From contig WLPX01000007.1 of the NCBI GenBank assembly GCA_009698575.1, positions 1 to 64,000 of the forward strand: 64,000 bases of DNA, given 5' to 3'. The notes beneath the pieces are model-generated. The model was not told where the DNA came from, did not search any database, and was given only the letters and a program-made list of their open reading frames with translations. The position numbers and the translations under genes are program-made. The stretch is from Actinomycetota bacterium (lineage in GTDB: Bacteria; Actinomycetota; Actinomycetes; S36-B12; UBA5976). Below, in pieces: positions 54,401 through 63,417 of this stretch (the first letter of the stretch is position 1; every line of letters starts with the position of its first letter).

Positions 54401-55004
54401 TGTAAGTGACCATCCACTATTTGGCGTAGAACATGTCTTGGCAATGAGCACTTCAATGCCAATCTCCGGAGTTGCCGAAGCCTCCGACGGATCAATCGTA
54501 ACTTTGGGCGGCTTAGTTAGCAGCGTGCAGCTCAAGACCACAAAGCGATCCGGAGATCGCTGGGCTATTGTGGCGCTCGAAGATCTTGAAGGCGTTGTCG
54601 AAGTTATGGTCTGGCCAAATACTTTTAATAAAGTCGCTGCCATGCTAAATGAAGATGCCATTTTGTTAATGAAGGTCCGCATTGACAAGCGAGATGACGA
54701 AGGTCCGCGTGTGGCTGCACTGGAAATTTCAGTTCCTGACATAAGTGCTGCATATTCAGGTCCAGTAAATATCTACATTCCAGAAACCAGAGTGAATGCT
54801 GCGGTAATGGATTCGTTGCGCCAGATCCTTAGTGCACATCCTGGTACTACTGAAGTTCACTTAACGGTCGTACAAGCGGAAAAATTCGTATCAGTAAAAA
54901 CCGATGACAAACTTCGAGTAGCACCTTCACCCTCACTGTTTGCAGACTTAAAGGCTTTATTGGGCGCTGCTTGCCTAGAAGCCCCGACGCTCCAGCCAAC
55001 TTAA
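51450..55004 (+). CDS. dnaE1: Replicative DNA polymerase III alpha subunit DnaE1
   Basis: A 1184-residue C-family polymerase, the replicative alpha subunit. It has a PHP domain (FVHLHVHTEYSMLDGA), GPGRGSAAGALI near 371, catalytic acids D420 and D422 in PDIDIDFDERRR, a beta-clamp/tau region, and a C-terminal OB fold (VSSVQLKTTKRSGDRWAIVALED). AAAAGGA precedes the GTG start. It differs from the SOS-controlled DnaE2 at 18954. It ends one base from the convergent ybaK gene without a terminator. Confidence 0.96.
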   Translation: MSNDSFVHLHVHTEYSMLDGAARLGDLFSKADELGMPAIAMTDHGNLYGAFEFWKKAKATNVKPIIGIEGYFAPQGRQLRAPFDFGTPAVDDTSLDGAGRGRYNYTHMTLWAENNVGLHNLFRLSSKASLEGYYYQPRFDAELLEKYGKGIIGTTGCPSGEVNRWLQAGNYDKALSTAATMRDILGQDNYFVELMDHGLGIERKHREDLLKIAKTLNLKLVATNDLHYVYPEDARMHEVLLCIGTRSTMDDPKRFKFDAQDFYLKTAAEMREVWRELPDACDNTLLIAERCNINFVEGQDLLPAFAVPNGETENTWLVKEVEIGLKRRFNGGAIPQEHLERAKFELAVVEQMGFPGYFLVVADLCRHARDEGIRVGPGRGSAAGALIAWALGITELDPIKHGLLFERFLNPERISMPDIDIDFDERRRSEMIRYATHKYGEERVAQIITYASIKAKAAVKDATRALGFPYALGDRITKVIPPGVMGKDISLSGIFDSDHDRYAEAGEFRELYEDDADVRAVVDTARGIEGLKRQPGVHAAGVILCKEELIDVLPIWRRDQDGAIITQFDMGACESLGLLKMDFLGLRNLTVLDDTLLNIKANRDETVVLETLSLDDKKTYELLARGDTLGVFQLDSGPIRSLLRSMNPDSFEDISAVLALYRPGPMGVNAHTDYADYKNKRKVQVPIHPDLAQPLAAILGDTYGLIVYQEQVMAIAQEVAGYTLGQADLLRRAMGKKKKEILDKEFEPFEAGMKERGFSQVAINKLWETLVPFSDYAFNKAHSAGYGLVSYWTAYLKANYPAEYMAALLTSVKDDKDKSAVYLNECRRMGIKVLPPDVNESDVDFTAIGTDIRFGLAAVRNVGVNVVESLKVSRTKKGRFTSFGDFLAKVDVQVCNKRVIESLIKAGAFDTLGHTRRGLFAVHIESVDSVLDTKKAEAIGQFDLFGTSEDHSDDSIGGIEVNISLDEWDKKTLLAQEREMLGLYVSDHPLFGVEHVLAMSTSMPISGVAEASDGSIVTLGGLVSSVQLKTTKRSGDRWAIVALEDLEGVVEVMVWPNTFNKVAAMLNEDAILLMKVRIDKRDDEGPRVAALEISVPDISAAYSGPVNIYIPETRVNAAVMDSLRQILSAHPGTTEVHLTVVQAEKFVSVKTDDKLRVAPSPSLFADLKALLGAACLEAPTLQPT

Positions 55005-55005
55005 A

Positions 55006-55479
55006 TCAATTAGTTATGTCGGCGAACTGACCCGATAAGAGTTCAGCAAGTGCCAACGGCGAAAGTTCAATATCAAAACCACGTTTGCCGCCACTTACCA
55101 AAATAGTTTCAAATAATTTGGCAGATTCTGCAATTACGGTCGGTAGTAGCTTCTTTTGGCCAAGTGGACTAATGCCACCCACAACATATCCGGTCATTCG
55201 GGCAGCTTGAGCTGGATCGGCCATACTTGCGCGCTTTGCACCTAGTGTTCGGGAAAGTGATTTCAAGCTCACCTGTTGATTTACCGGAACGATTGCCACG
55301 GCAAAATAATCGTCAACTGAAGCAATGAGCGTCTTAAAGACCTGCGCTGGATCAAACCCAAGTTTTTCGGCGGCCTCTAGGCCAAATGAGGTTGCTGCTG
55401 GATCATGTTGGTATTCGTGCTCAATGAACTTCACACCTGATTTAGCCAGCAACGTGGTAGCCGGAGTTCCTGTCGCCAT
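55006..55479 (-). CDS. ybaK: Cys-tRNA(Pro)/Cys-tRNA(Cys) deacylase YbaK/EbsC
   Basis: A 157-residue YbaK-domain protein that hydrolyses mischarged Cys-tRNA-Pro. Characteristic segments are AAEKLGFDPAQVFKTLIA with its conserved lysine, AIVPVNQQVSLKSLSR and YVVGGISPLGQKK. It is convergent with dnaE1 and divergent from hisD across a 44-base gap containing a perfect palindrome. Confidence 0.93.
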   Translation of the reverse strand: MATGTPATTLLAKSGVKFIEHEYQHDPAATSFGLEAAEKLGFDPAQVFKTLIASVDDYFAVAIVPVNQQVSLKSLSRTLGAKRASMADPAQAARMTGYVVGGISPLGQKKLLPTVIAESAKLFETILVSGGKRGFDIELSPLALAELLSGQFADITN

Positions 55480-55495
55480 ATCAGTAAATTCTATG

Positions 55496-55516
55496 CCTTG
55501 AAATTCAAGGTAAACT
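55496..55516 (+). promoter_or_regulatory. 15-bp palindromic operator and -10 element before hisD
   Basis: CCTTGAA-A-TTCAAGG (55496-55510) is a perfect inverted repeat. It is followed directly by TAAACT (55511-55516), a fair -10 element, and the hisD ATG begins 7 bases later with no ribosome site, so the transcript is probably leaderless. A palindrome between -35 and -10 suggests repression of the histidine operon by an unidentified dimeric regulator. Confidence 0.6.
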
Positions 55517-55523
55517 TACAGAT

Positions 55524-56825
55524 ATGTTGTCGACATTGGATTTACGCGGTGGTTCCCGCCGGGCAGTAGACCTGCGCAACGTAGTGCCACGTGCGAAATC
55601 GGACTTAGATTCCGTTGTCGAGCAAGTTCGCCCGATTGTTGAAGATGTACGGGATCGTGGAGTAGTTGCAGTCCAGGAGTGGTCGGCAAAATTTGATGGC
55701 GTCACCGCGCCGCAAATTAGAGTTCCCCAGGATGTACTCGATCGATCGCTAACCGATCTTGATCCAGATATTCGTGCTGCCCTTGAAGAAGCAATTCGTC
55801 GGGTCAAAATTGTGCACGAGCACCAACGCCGTGGCGAAACAACAGTCGAGGTCGCGCCCGGTGGCACCGTTAGTGAACGCTGGTTACCCGTGCAGCGCGT
55901 TGGACTTTACGTGCCAGGTGGTGTGTACGTTTACCCAAGCAGTGTGATTATGAATGTTGTGCCAGCACAAATTGCTGGTGTGCCATCACTTGTTGTTTGC
56001 TCGCCACCACAAAAAGATTTTGGCGGTTGGCCACATCCGACAATTTTGGCAGCTTGTGCGTTGCTTGGCGTCACCGAAGTTTATGCAGCCGGTGGAGCCC
56101 AGGCGATTGCACTTATGGCTTATGGCGCAACAGATGAAATCGAACCAGTTTATTTGATCACTGGCCCAGGCAATGTTTATGTGACCGCCGCAAAGCGATT
56201 ACTTAAAGGTTTAATTGGTATTGACTCCGAGGCTGGCCCAACCGAAATTGCAATTTTGGCAGATGATTCTGCAAATCCAGATTTTGTTGCAGCAGATTTA
56301 ATCAGTCAAGCCGAACATGATGTTGTAGCAGCTTCAGTTTTGGTAACTGATAGCCCGGAATTAATCGCTAATGTGCGCGAGAGCCTGGAGCGACTCGTCC
56401 CAACTACCATGAATCACGAACGAATCAGAATTGCCTTAACTAGTCAGCAAAGTGCATTTGTACTAGTTGATGACTTAGAACATGGACTAAATGTAATTGA
56501 TGCTTACGCTGCCGAGCACTTGGAAATTCACACTAGGGATGCTGCTGCAGTTGCGCGCCGTGTAAATAATGCTGGCGCAATATTTATTGGAGATTGGTCA
56601 CCGGTTTCGCTAGGTGATTATGCTGCGGGATCAAACCACGTATTACCAACTGGCGGTTGCGCCTGCCACTCTTCTGGACTGTCTGTGCAATCATTCCTGC
56701 GTGGTATTCATTATGTTGAATACACCGAGGCTGCCCTTAATGACATTGCAAAAACCGTAGTTACTTTGGCTAATTCCGAAGGCTTGCCAGGACATGCCGC
56801 TGCAATAGAGATTCGATCACAGTGA
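55524..56825 (+). CDS. hisD: Histidinol dehydrogenase HisD
   Basis: A 433-residue zinc enzyme catalysing the last two oxidations of L-histidinol to histidine. Visible features are [25 protein letters not shown], the VTGPGN-type [18 protein letters not shown] and [11 protein letters not shown]. It is the first gene of the his-trp superoperon and overlaps hisC by 4 bases. The transcript may start at or near the ATG. Confidence 0.96.
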   Translation: MLSTLDLRGGSRRAVDLRNVVPRAKSDLDSVVEQVRPIVEDVRDRGVVAVQEWSAKFDGVTAPQIRVPQDVLDRSLTDLDPDIRAALEEAIRRVKIVHEHQRRGETTVEVAPGGTVSERWLPVQRVGLYVPGGVYVYPSSVIMNVVPAQIAGVPSLVVCSPPQKDFGGWPHPTILAACALLGVTEVYAAGGAQAIALMAYGATDEIEPVYLITGPGNVYVTAAKRLLKGLIGIDSEAGPTEIAILADDSANPDFVAADLISQAEHDVVAASVLVTDSPELIANVRESLERLVPTTMNHERIRIALTSQQSAFVLVDDLEHGLNVIDAYAAEHLEIHTRDAAAVARRVNNAGAIFIGDWSPVSLGDYAAGSNHVLPTGGCACHSSGLSVQSFLRGIHYVEYTEAALNDIAKTVVTLANSEGLPGHAAAIEIRSQ

Positions 56826-57910
56826 ATGATTTACCAATTCGCAGCGATCTAGTTGGCCGTTCACCATATGGGGCACCGCAATTTGATGTTCCGGTTCGAC
56901 TAAACACAAATGAGAATCCGTTTGGACCATCACCTGAATTAGTTGCTGAGCTTGCCAAGGTGATTTCCAAAGTGGGCGCAAGTTTGAATCGCTACCCAGA
57001 TCGCGACGCACTGGCATTGCGCGCGGATTTGGCAAAGTACATAAATACCGAAAGTCAGGGTGCAGTAACTGCGGAAAACATTTGGCCCGCAAATGGTTCA
57101 AACGAAGTAATGCAACAGTTGCTTCAGTTATTTGGGGGACCGGACAAATTATTAGTCACTTTTGCGCCGAACTATTCTATGTATGAGGACTATTGCCGAA
57201 ATACTTTCACTAATTATGAAACCGCGAATCGCAATTCCGATTTTTCGATAGATCAAAAGATTATTGATCAAGTACTTTCTCGCAACCCAGATTTAATCGT
57301 GGTAACTTCGCCAAATAATCCAACAGGGACAGTACTAGATCCAGCTGAGCTAACTTATCTGCTAGATAATTTCAAGGGCGTACTAATTGTTGACGAAGCG
57401 TACGCTGAGTTTCGGCCAGCCGGTACGCCCAGTGCAATTTTAGAAATTCCATCTCATCCACGACTTGTTGTAGTTCGAACCATGAGTAAAGCTTTTTCAT
57501 TTGCTGGCGCTCGACTTGGTTACGCAGTTGCTCAAGCAGAATTAATAGAGGCATTGCAACTAGTCAGATTGCCATATCATCTTTCGAAAGTAACCCAAGA
57601 AGTTGCTCGGGTTGCTTTGCAATTTAGTGCTGAACTACAAGGTCAAGTAAATCTATTGCGAAGTGAGCGAGACACGCTTGCAATTTGGCTGCGTGATAAT
57701 GGCTTTACAGTGGCTCCAAGTGGGGCAAACTTCTTACTATTTGGTCCGTTTGGCGATCGCACGCAAACTTGGGAACAATTAGTAACTGAAGGTGTACTAA
57801 TTCGTGAAACTGGCCCTGATGGCTGGCTGCGAGTAAGTATTGGCACACCAAAGGAAAACAACAAATTCAAGGCTGCACTACTAAAAGTAACAACAAACAA
57901 CCGAAAGTGA
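56822..57910 (+). CDS. hisC: Histidinol-phosphate aminotransferase HisC
   Basis: A 362-residue class II PLP aminotransferase converting imidazole-acetol phosphate to histidinol phosphate. It shows [33 protein letters not shown] and the PLP-lysine segment [16 protein letters not shown]. The start overlaps hisD (GTGA). Some actinobacterial HisC proteins also transaminate aromatic amino acids. Confidence 0.95.
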   Translation: MNDLPIRSDLVGRSPYGAPQFDVPVRLNTNENPFGPSPELVAELAKVISKVGASLNRYPDRDALALRADLAKYINTESQGAVTAENIWPANGSNEVMQQLLQLFGGPDKLLVTFAPNYSMYEDYCRNTFTNYETANRNSDFSIDQKIIDQVLSRNPDLIVVTSPNNPTGTVLDPAELTYLLDNFKGVLIVDEAYAEFRPAGTPSAILEIPSHPRLVVVRTMSKAFSFAGARLGYAVAQAELIEALQLVRLPYHLSKVTQEVARVALQFSAELQGQVNLLRSERDTLAIWLRDNGFTVAPSGANFLLFGPFGDRTQTWEQLVTEGVLIRETGPDGWLRVSIGTPKENNKFKAALLKVTTNNRK

Positions 57911-57915
57911 TTCCC

Positions 57916-58503
57916 ATGGCACGCACCGCACATATCGAACGTTCCACTAAAGAGAGCTCAGTCTCAGTTGAGTTAAACCTCGACGGTACTGGACAGATTG
58001 ACATTGAAACTGGTGTGCCATTTTTCGATCATATGCTTTCCCAGCTTGGTCGCCACGGCGGTTTTGACTTAAAGGTAGTTACAAAGGGTGATGTTGATGT
58101 GGACTCTCATCACACTGTCGAAGACACTTCGCTGGCAATTGGCGAAGCGATCCGTACAGCGCTTGGTGACAAAGTTGGCATTCGTAGATTCGGCGATGCA
58201 TACGTGCCGCTGGATGAAACTGCGTGCCATGCAGCCGTGGACTTATCCGGTCGCCCATACTTGGTTCACGAACAGCCGGAAATTGTTGAATTGATCGGAA
58301 CTTTTGATACCACATTGATTCGTCACATTTGGGAATCGATTGTGGCATCTGCGCAAATTTGTATTCATATCCGAATCCTTAGTGGTCGAAATGCCCACCA
58401 CGTTAGTGAAGCGCAATTCAAAGCAGTGGCCCGAGCTCTGCGTGACGCAGTTGCTATTGATCCTCGCGTCACAGACGTGCCATCAACTAAGGGAAGCCTC
58501 TAA
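57916..58503 (+). CDS. hisB: Imidazoleglycerol-phosphate dehydratase HisB
   Basis: A 195-residue monofunctional dehydratase. The two metal-binding motifs are complete (FFDHML...GRHGGFD with DSHHTVED, and RHIWES with NAHHVSEAQFKA). The ATG at 57916 gives the usual N-terminus; a GTG at 57907 overlapping hisC is the alternative. There is no HisB phosphatase domain, so histidinol phosphatase must be encoded elsewhere. Confidence 0.95.
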   Translation: MARTAHIERSTKESSVSVELNLDGTGQIDIETGVPFFDHMLSQLGRHGGFDLKVVTKGDVDVDSHHTVEDTSLAIGEAIRTALGDKVGIRRFGDAYVPLDETACHAAVDLSGRPYLVHEQPEIVELIGTFDTTLIRHIWESIVASAQICIHIRILSGRNAHHVSEAQFKAVARALRDAVAIDPRVTDVPSTKGSL

Positions 58504-58506
58504 CTC

Positions 58507-59142
58507 GTGACAACCGTTGTCATCCTGGACTACGGTTCTGGAAACGTTAGATCAGCACAACGTGCAGTTGAAACTACCGGTGCAACTGTTTCTATTTCTG
58601 CCGACTTCGAAATCGCTTTGAATGCTGACGCACTGTTAGTTCCAGGGGTTGGAGCTTTTGCAGCCTGTGTTGCCGGACTCAAAAACGTACGAGGTGACCA
58701 AATTATTGGCAGACGCTTAGCTGGTGGCCGACCAGTATTGGGAATCTGTGTTGGTATGCAGGTGCTGTTTGAAAAAAGTACCGAACATGCAGAGCTTGGA
58801 TTCCATCCAGGCCTAAATGAATGGCCCGGAACTGTCGATCAACTGACTGCGCCAGTTTTGCCACACATGGGTTGGAACAATGTAGTTGCCGCTAACGAAT
58901 CCCAAATGTTCGCTGGCATTTCAGATGAGCGTTTTTATTTTGTACATTCTTATGCAGCTCGAAAATGGGAATTGGATCCATACGAATTGCTTTCTCCGCC
59001 AAAAGTGAGCTGGGCCAACCACGGTGAAGATTTTGTTGCGGCAGTAGAAAATGGACCGCTTTGGGCCACGCAATTCCACCCAGAAAAATCTGGGGATGCC
59101 GGTCTGGCATTGTTGGGTAACTGGATATCGGCTATTAAATGA
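58507..59142 (+). CDS. hisH: Imidazole glycerol phosphate synthase glutaminase subunit HisH
   Basis: A 211-residue class I glutamine amidotransferase. The nucleophile is in GICVGMQ and the His-Glu pair in FHPEKSG. It supplies ammonia to HisF, encoded two genes downstream. The GTG start lies 3 bases after hisB. Confidence 0.95.
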   Translation: MTTVVILDYGSGNVRSAQRAVETTGATVSISADFEIALNADALLVPGVGAFAACVAGLKNVRGDQIIGRRLAGGRPVLGICVGMQVLFEKSTEHAELGFHPGLNEWPGTVDQLTAPVLPHMGWNNVVAANESQMFAGISDERFYFVHSYAARKWELDPYELLSPPKVSWANHGEDFVAAVENGPLWATQFHPEKSGDAGLALLGNWISAIK

Positions 59143-59167
59143 GCCACACATGAATTCGGAGCACAAA

Positions 59168-59899
59168 GTGTCATCGTTAATTTTGTTACCTGCAGTCGAT
59201 GTTGCTGACGGGCAAGCAGTTCGGCTAGTCCAAGGGCAGGCCGATAGCGCAACTTCATTCGGAGATCCATTGGCCGCAGCTTTGGATTGGCAGGCAAGCG
59301 GCGCGCAATGGATTCATTTAGTTGATTTGGATGCAGCATTTGGCCGAGGACAAAATCGTGAATTACTTGCCAGTGTTGTTGCGCAACTTGATGTAAATGT
59401 CGAGCTATCAGGTGGCATTAGAGATGACGAGTCCCTGCGCGCCGCTTTGGCAACGGGATGTCGCAGAGTAAATCTAGGAACTGCGGCTTTAGAAAATCCC
59501 GAATGGACCGCGCAAGTCATTGCTGAGTTTGGCGATCGCATCGCTGTTGGTCTAGATGTTCGCGGCACCGTTCTAGCTGCTAGAGGTTGGACTAAAGAAG
59601 GCGGCGACATTTGGCAGACTCTAGATCGCTTGGAGGCAGATGGCTGTCAACGTTACGTAGTAACAGATGTAACTAAAGATGGCACATTACGTGGGCCAAA
59701 TCTTGAACTACTTAAGCAAATGTGCGCGCGCACCGATAAGCCCGTGATCGCAAGCGGTGGCATCGCAAACTTAAATGACCTGTCAGATTTACGAGCGTTG
59801 ACTGACATTGGAGTAGAAGGCGCAATTGTTGGTAAGGCGCTTTACGCTCGGGCATTTACTTTGGAAGAAGCAATAACTGTTGCTGGACCACAAGGTTAG
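59168..59899 (+). CDS. priA: Phosphoribosyl isomerase PriA (HisA/TrpF dual function)
   Basis: A 243-residue TIM barrel. General acid/base D11 ([10 protein letters not shown]), R19 and the [12 protein letters not shown] strand (D171) match the actinobacterial PriA type, which isomerises both ProFAR (histidine) and PRA (tryptophan). The GTG at 59168 has GGAG 6 bases upstream; an ATG at 59150 lacks a ribosome site and adds six residues. No separate trpF is seen in the window, and trp genes follow in the same run, which supports a dual role. Confidence 0.88.
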   Translation: MSSLILLPAVDVADGQAVRLVQGQADSATSFGDPLAAALDWQASGAQWIHLVDLDAAFGRGQNRELLASVVAQLDVNVELSGGIRDDESLRAALATGCRRVNLGTAALENPEWTAQVIAEFGDRIAVGLDVRGTVLAARGWTKEGGDIWQTLDRLEADGCQRYVVTDVTKDGTLRGPNLELLKQMCARTDKPVIASGGIANLNDLSDLRALTDIGVEGAIVGKALYARAFTLEEAITVAGPQG

Positions 59900-59902
59900 G
59901 AA

Positions 59903-60664
59903 ATGTCGGTAGCGATCAGAGTAATTCCTTGCTTAGACGTTGATGCTGGTCGCGTTGTTAAAGGTGTTAATTTTGAAAACCTCAAGGATGCCGGAGATCC
60001 AGTTGAACTTGCCAAGCGCTACGGGGCAGCTGGCGCAGATGAATTAATCTTTCTCGATATCACAGCTTCAAGTAGTGATCGGGAAACAACTTATGAAATG
60101 GTAAAGCGCGCCGCAGATGAATTATTTATTCCACTAACAGTTGGCGGCGGCGTTCGATCTGTTAGCGATGTCGATCAGTTGTTGCGCGCAGGCGCAGACA
60201 AGGTCGGAATCAATACTGCTGGGTTGGATAATCCAGAATTAATCTCGCAGGCCGCAGCGCAGTTTGGCGATCAGTGCGTGGTGTTATCGGTTGATGTTCG
60301 CCGGGCCACAGGATGTCCAAGTGGCTTTGAGGCTACAACTCATGGCGGTAGAAATAGCAGTGGTCGCGATGCCTTGGAATGGATTATTGAAGCAGCCCAA
60401 CGCGGAGCTGGGGAAGTGCTATTGAATTCCATGGATGCGGATGGCACTAAGAATGGTTATGACCTTGCGTTAATTTCAGCAGTTCGGGCAGTTGTAGATA
60501 TCCCGATTATTGCTAGTGGTGGCGCTGGGAAGCTAACCGACTTTCATCCAGCAGTTGTTGCCGGCGCCGATGCGGTACTGGCAGCTAGCGTTTTCCACTT
60601 CAATGAACTTTCGATTCAGGATGTTAAGTCCGAATTACGTAGCAACGGCAACGAAGTAAGGTAA
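59903..60664 (+). CDS. hisF: Imidazole glycerol phosphate synthase cyclase subunit HisF
   Basis: A 253-residue TIM barrel cyclase. Catalytic aspartates lie in [17 protein letters not shown] and [13 protein letters not shown]. It works with HisH to make imidazole glycerol phosphate and AICAR. It starts 3 bases after priA. Confidence 0.96.
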   Translation: MSVAIRVIPCLDVDAGRVVKGVNFENLKDAGDPVELAKRYGAAGADELIFLDITASSSDRETTYEMVKRAADELFIPLTVGGGVRSVSDVDQLLRAGADKVGINTAGLDNPELISQAAAQFGDQCVVLSVDVRRATGCPSGFEATTHGGRNSSGRDALEWIIEAAQRGAGEVLLNSMDADGTKNGYDLALISAVRAVVDIPIIASGGAGKLTDFHPAVVAGADAVLAASVFHFNELSIQDVKSELRSNGNEVR

Positions 60665-60717
60665 TTTTGCTGATAGGCAATTTCGCCTAGTAAGTTCCAG
60701 CACGGCACAATAGGTAC

Positions 60718-61059
60718 ATGTCGACATCATTTCTCGAAACGCTGGCGTTTAATGACCAGGGCTTGATCCCTGTCGTTGTTCAGCAAGTAGACACTCGTGA
60801 AGTCTTAATGATGGCTTGGATGAATGCCGACACGATTGCGCAAACCCTATCTACCGGAAAAGCAACTTATTGGAGTCGCAGCCGTAGTGAAGTCTGGGTC
60901 AAGGGCGAAACCTCTGGAAACAGCCAGCGCGTAGTTTCACTTGCTGCTGATTGCGATGGCGACACATTACTTTTGATTGTTGATCAATCTGGGCCGGCTT
61001 GCCATACCGGTAGCCAAACTTGTTTTGATAATTCCGTAACGCATCCCGAGGTCAGTTAA
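60718..61059 (+). CDS. hisI: Phosphoribosyl-AMP cyclohydrolase HisI
   Basis: A 113-residue enzyme for the third step of histidine synthesis. It shows [34 protein letters not shown] and the zinc/magnesium residues in DCDGDTLL and GPACHTG. The gap of 53 bases before it contains a small hairpin (60674-60689), and CACAAT (60706-60711) sits 6 bases before the ATG, so an internal, possibly leaderless, promoter is conceivable. It overlaps trpE (TAATG). Confidence 0.94.
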   Translation: MSTSFLETLAFNDQGLIPVVVQQVDTREVLMMAWMNADTIAQTLSTGKATYWSRSRSEVWVKGETSGNSQRVVSLAADCDGDTLLLIVDQSGPACHTGSQTCFDNSVTHPEVS

Positions 61060-62609
61060 TGACTACGCCAAATTTAGAAGAATTTAGGAAACTTGCCCAG
61101 GGTCGTCGGGTAATTCCAGTTTTTCGTAAGTTACTTGCCGATGGCGAAACGGCACTAGGGCTTTACCGCAAACTTGCTGACGAACGCGCGGGTACATTCT
61201 TATTGGAATCGGCTGAACATGGCCGGTCTTGGTCACGATATTCATTTGTAGGTGTTGCAAGCTCTGCCATGCTTTCCGAGCGTGACGGTCAGACACTTTG
61301 GTCTGGCAAAGTTCCCCAAGGTGTTCCTGAATCTGGTGATCCAATTTCAGCATTGCGCGAAACTTTAGATGTGCTTTTCACGGCTGGTGTTAACGAAGGC
61401 CTAACTACCGAGTCCTTACCGCCACTAACTGGCGGCGTAGTTGGGTATTTGGGCTATGACATTGTACGACGCCTAGAAAAACTACCAAATGACACGATTG
61501 ACTTATTACAGCTGCCCGAATTAGCAATGTTGGTTGCGACAGACTTAGCGGTGCTCGATCATAAGGACGGCACCGTAACGTTAATTGCAAATGCAATTAA
61601 CTATGACAATTCTGATGAGCGAGTAGACGAAGCTTGGGAAGATGCGCAGCGGCGGTTGGCAGAGATGGAAGCGGCGCTAGGGGGACAAGCTCTAGCAAGC
61701 GTGGCATCTTTTGATCGAAGCGCCAAAGCAGAATTTACTCGAGAAACCCAAAGTAGTGATTACCAAGCTGCGGTGAGAATTGCGCAAGAACGCATTCACG
61801 CTGGAGATGCATTTCAAATTGTGTTAAGTCAAAGATTTGCCACAGAATGTCAAGCTTCAGCTTTAGATGTTTATCGAGTCCTTCGCGCGACTAACCCAAG
61901 TCCTTACATGTTCTTATTTCGAATTCCAGAACTTACTGGTCCCGGTGAAGCACTTGGTACCAAAGTTGCTTTTGATATTGTTGGTTCAAGTCCGGAAGCG
62001 TTAGTGACACTGCGTAACGGCGAAGCAATGGTGCATCCAATTGCTGGGACGCGACCACGTGGCGATACCCCAGAAGTTGACCAAGCAAATGCCCAGAGCC
62101 TGTTAGCAGATGCTAAAGAACGCGCTGAGCATTTAATGCTGGTGGATTTAGGTCGAAATGACTTGGGCAGAGTTTGCCTACCTGGCACTGTTGAAGTTAC
62201 TGACTTTATGAGTATCGAAAAATACAGTCACGTAATGCACATTGTCTCAACAGTGATTGGCAAAATTGATCCAAAGGTAAGTGCTTTTGATTTAGTTGCG
62301 GCAACTTTCCCAGCTGGTACTTTGTCTGGGGCTCCTAAGCCGATGGCAATGACAATTATTGAAGAACTGGAAACGACTAAGCGCGGAGTTTATGGCGGTT
62401 GTGTTGGCTATTTTGATTTTGCGGGAAATGTCGACACTGCAATTGCGATTAGATCTACCGTTATTAAAAATTCAGTGGCTTATGTGCAAGCTGGTGCGGG
62501 AGTGGTAGCAGATTCAATTCCAGAAAGTGAAGATGCCGAGTGCCAGGCAAAAGCGATGGCAGTTTTAAATGCAATAGCCGTAGCAAACACCTTGACAGGC
62601 GCTAAATGA
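61059..62609 (+). CDS. trpE: Anthranilate synthase component I TrpE
   Basis: A 516-residue chorismate-using enzyme for the first step of tryptophan synthesis. The tryptophan feedback site LLESA is at 48-52. The catalytic domain carries AGDAFQIVLSQRF, GSSPEALV, PIAGTRPRG and LMLVDLGRNDLGR. Its start overlaps hisI, so there is no room for a trp attenuator; control must come from the operon start or feedback inhibition. Confidence 0.96.
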   Translation: MTTPNLEEFRKLAQGRRVIPVFRKLLADGETALGLYRKLADERAGTFLLESAEHGRSWSRYSFVGVASSAMLSERDGQTLWSGKVPQGVPESGDPISALRETLDVLFTAGVNEGLTTESLPPLTGGVVGYLGYDIVRRLEKLPNDTIDLLQLPELAMLVATDLAVLDHKDGTVTLIANAINYDNSDERVDEAWEDAQRRLAEMEAALGGQALASVASFDRSAKAEFTRETQSSDYQAAVRIAQERIHAGDAFQIVLSQRFATECQASALDVYRVLRATNPSPYMFLFRIPELTGPGEALGTKVAFDIVGSSPEALVTLRNGEAMVHPIAGTRPRGDTPEVDQANAQSLLADAKERAEHLMLVDLGRNDLGRVCLPGTVEVTDFMSIEKYSHVMHIVSTVIGKIDPKVSAFDLVAATFPAGTLSGAPKPMAMTIIEELETTKRGVYGGCVGYFDFAGNVDTAIAIRSTVIKNSVAYVQAGAGVVADSIPESEDAECQAKAMAVLNAIAVANTLTGAK

Positions 62610-63169
62610 AGTTAACATTTCGAAACCTAGTCACAATTCAATTTCTGTTCTCGATAATTATTTTTATCGTTTTATCTCGAGAATGGGTAGCAGCAACCTA
62701 CATTGAGCCGGGATTTCCTCAAGTTGATTTAAGTTTGAGCGCCAACCAGCTAGACCCAACTTTAAATGGCTTAGCGATCGCTGCAGTTGCCTCAACTCTT
62801 GGTGTGATCGCCACTAGGGGATGGGCACGTAAATTTGTAGGCGCCATTATTTTTCTCATTGGCATTGGAATTTTGTTTGCGACCCGGAGTCTGATTCAAA
62901 ATTTGGAAAACCTTGTTAGCTCAGAATTAGCTCAGGCTGTTGGCCGAAGTATTACAGGTTGGACTTCGCAAACTACACATTATGCTTGGGTAGTTTTTCC
63001 ATCAGGATTTATAATTCTTTGCTGCGGCGCACTCATTGCGACAAAGTCCTTTGACTCGCAATTGTCTGCGCGCTATCAGCGGGAACGTTCTAGCGCCAAC
63101 GATCTAACCCCATGGCAGGCACTAGATCAAGGTATCGACCCAACGCTTGCGGATCCGACGAACCAATAG
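62606..63169 (+). CDS. Trp-operon-associated membrane protein (TIGR02234-like)
   Basis: A 187-residue protein with four hydrophobic helices (about 9-25, 50-68, 73-92 and 126-147). Its size and place between trpE and trpC match the actinobacterial trp-associated membrane protein family. Its function is unknown. It overlaps trpE by 4 bases, so its synthesis is coupled to the pathway. Confidence 0.82.
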   Translation: MKLTFRNLVTIQFLFSIIIFIVLSREWVAATYIEPGFPQVDLSLSANQLDPTLNGLAIAAVASTLGVIATRGWARKFVGAIIFLIGIGILFATRSLIQNLENLVSSELAQAVGRSITGWTSQTTHYAWVVFPSGFIILCCGALIATKSFDSQLSARYQRERSSANDLTPWQALDQGIDPTLADPTNQ

Positions 63170-63201
63170 AATGTAGTTACCACCAAAATTTAGGAGTTCC
63201 A

Positions 63202-63402
63202 ATGTCGCAAGCTCACGATGACCACGGCCACACGGTTGCTGCTTGGACCGCAGTCGGCATCACAATGCTTGCATTCCTGGTTGGTTGCATTGGTGTGGTA
63301 ATTGTCTCGCCGACAGTCTTTTGGATTGGCGTGGCATTAATTCCTGTTGCTGGCATCGCCGGTAAAGTCCTGGCTCTTATGGGCTACGGCAAGCAAAGTT
63401 AA
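63202..63402 (+). CDS. HGxxPAAW-type small membrane protein
   Basis: A 66-residue protein with an N-terminal HGHTVAAW motif, the pattern of a small actinobacterial family found in trp operons, then two helices (about 17-37 and 39-55). TAGGAG precedes the ATG at 63202. The function is unknown; co-occurrence suggests a link with tryptophan synthesis or transport. Confidence 0.8.
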   Translation: MSQAHDDHGHTVAAWTAVGITMLAFLVGCIGVVIVSPTVFWIGVALIPVAGIAGKVLALMGYGKQS

Positions 63403-63417
63403 ACTGGGTTTTAATCA

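Noticed and set aside
59051..59167. Earlier starts for priA (59051 or ATG 59150)
   Set aside because: The first lies within hisH and the second has no ribosome site; GTG 59168 has GGAG at ideal distance and gives the family's usual N-terminus.
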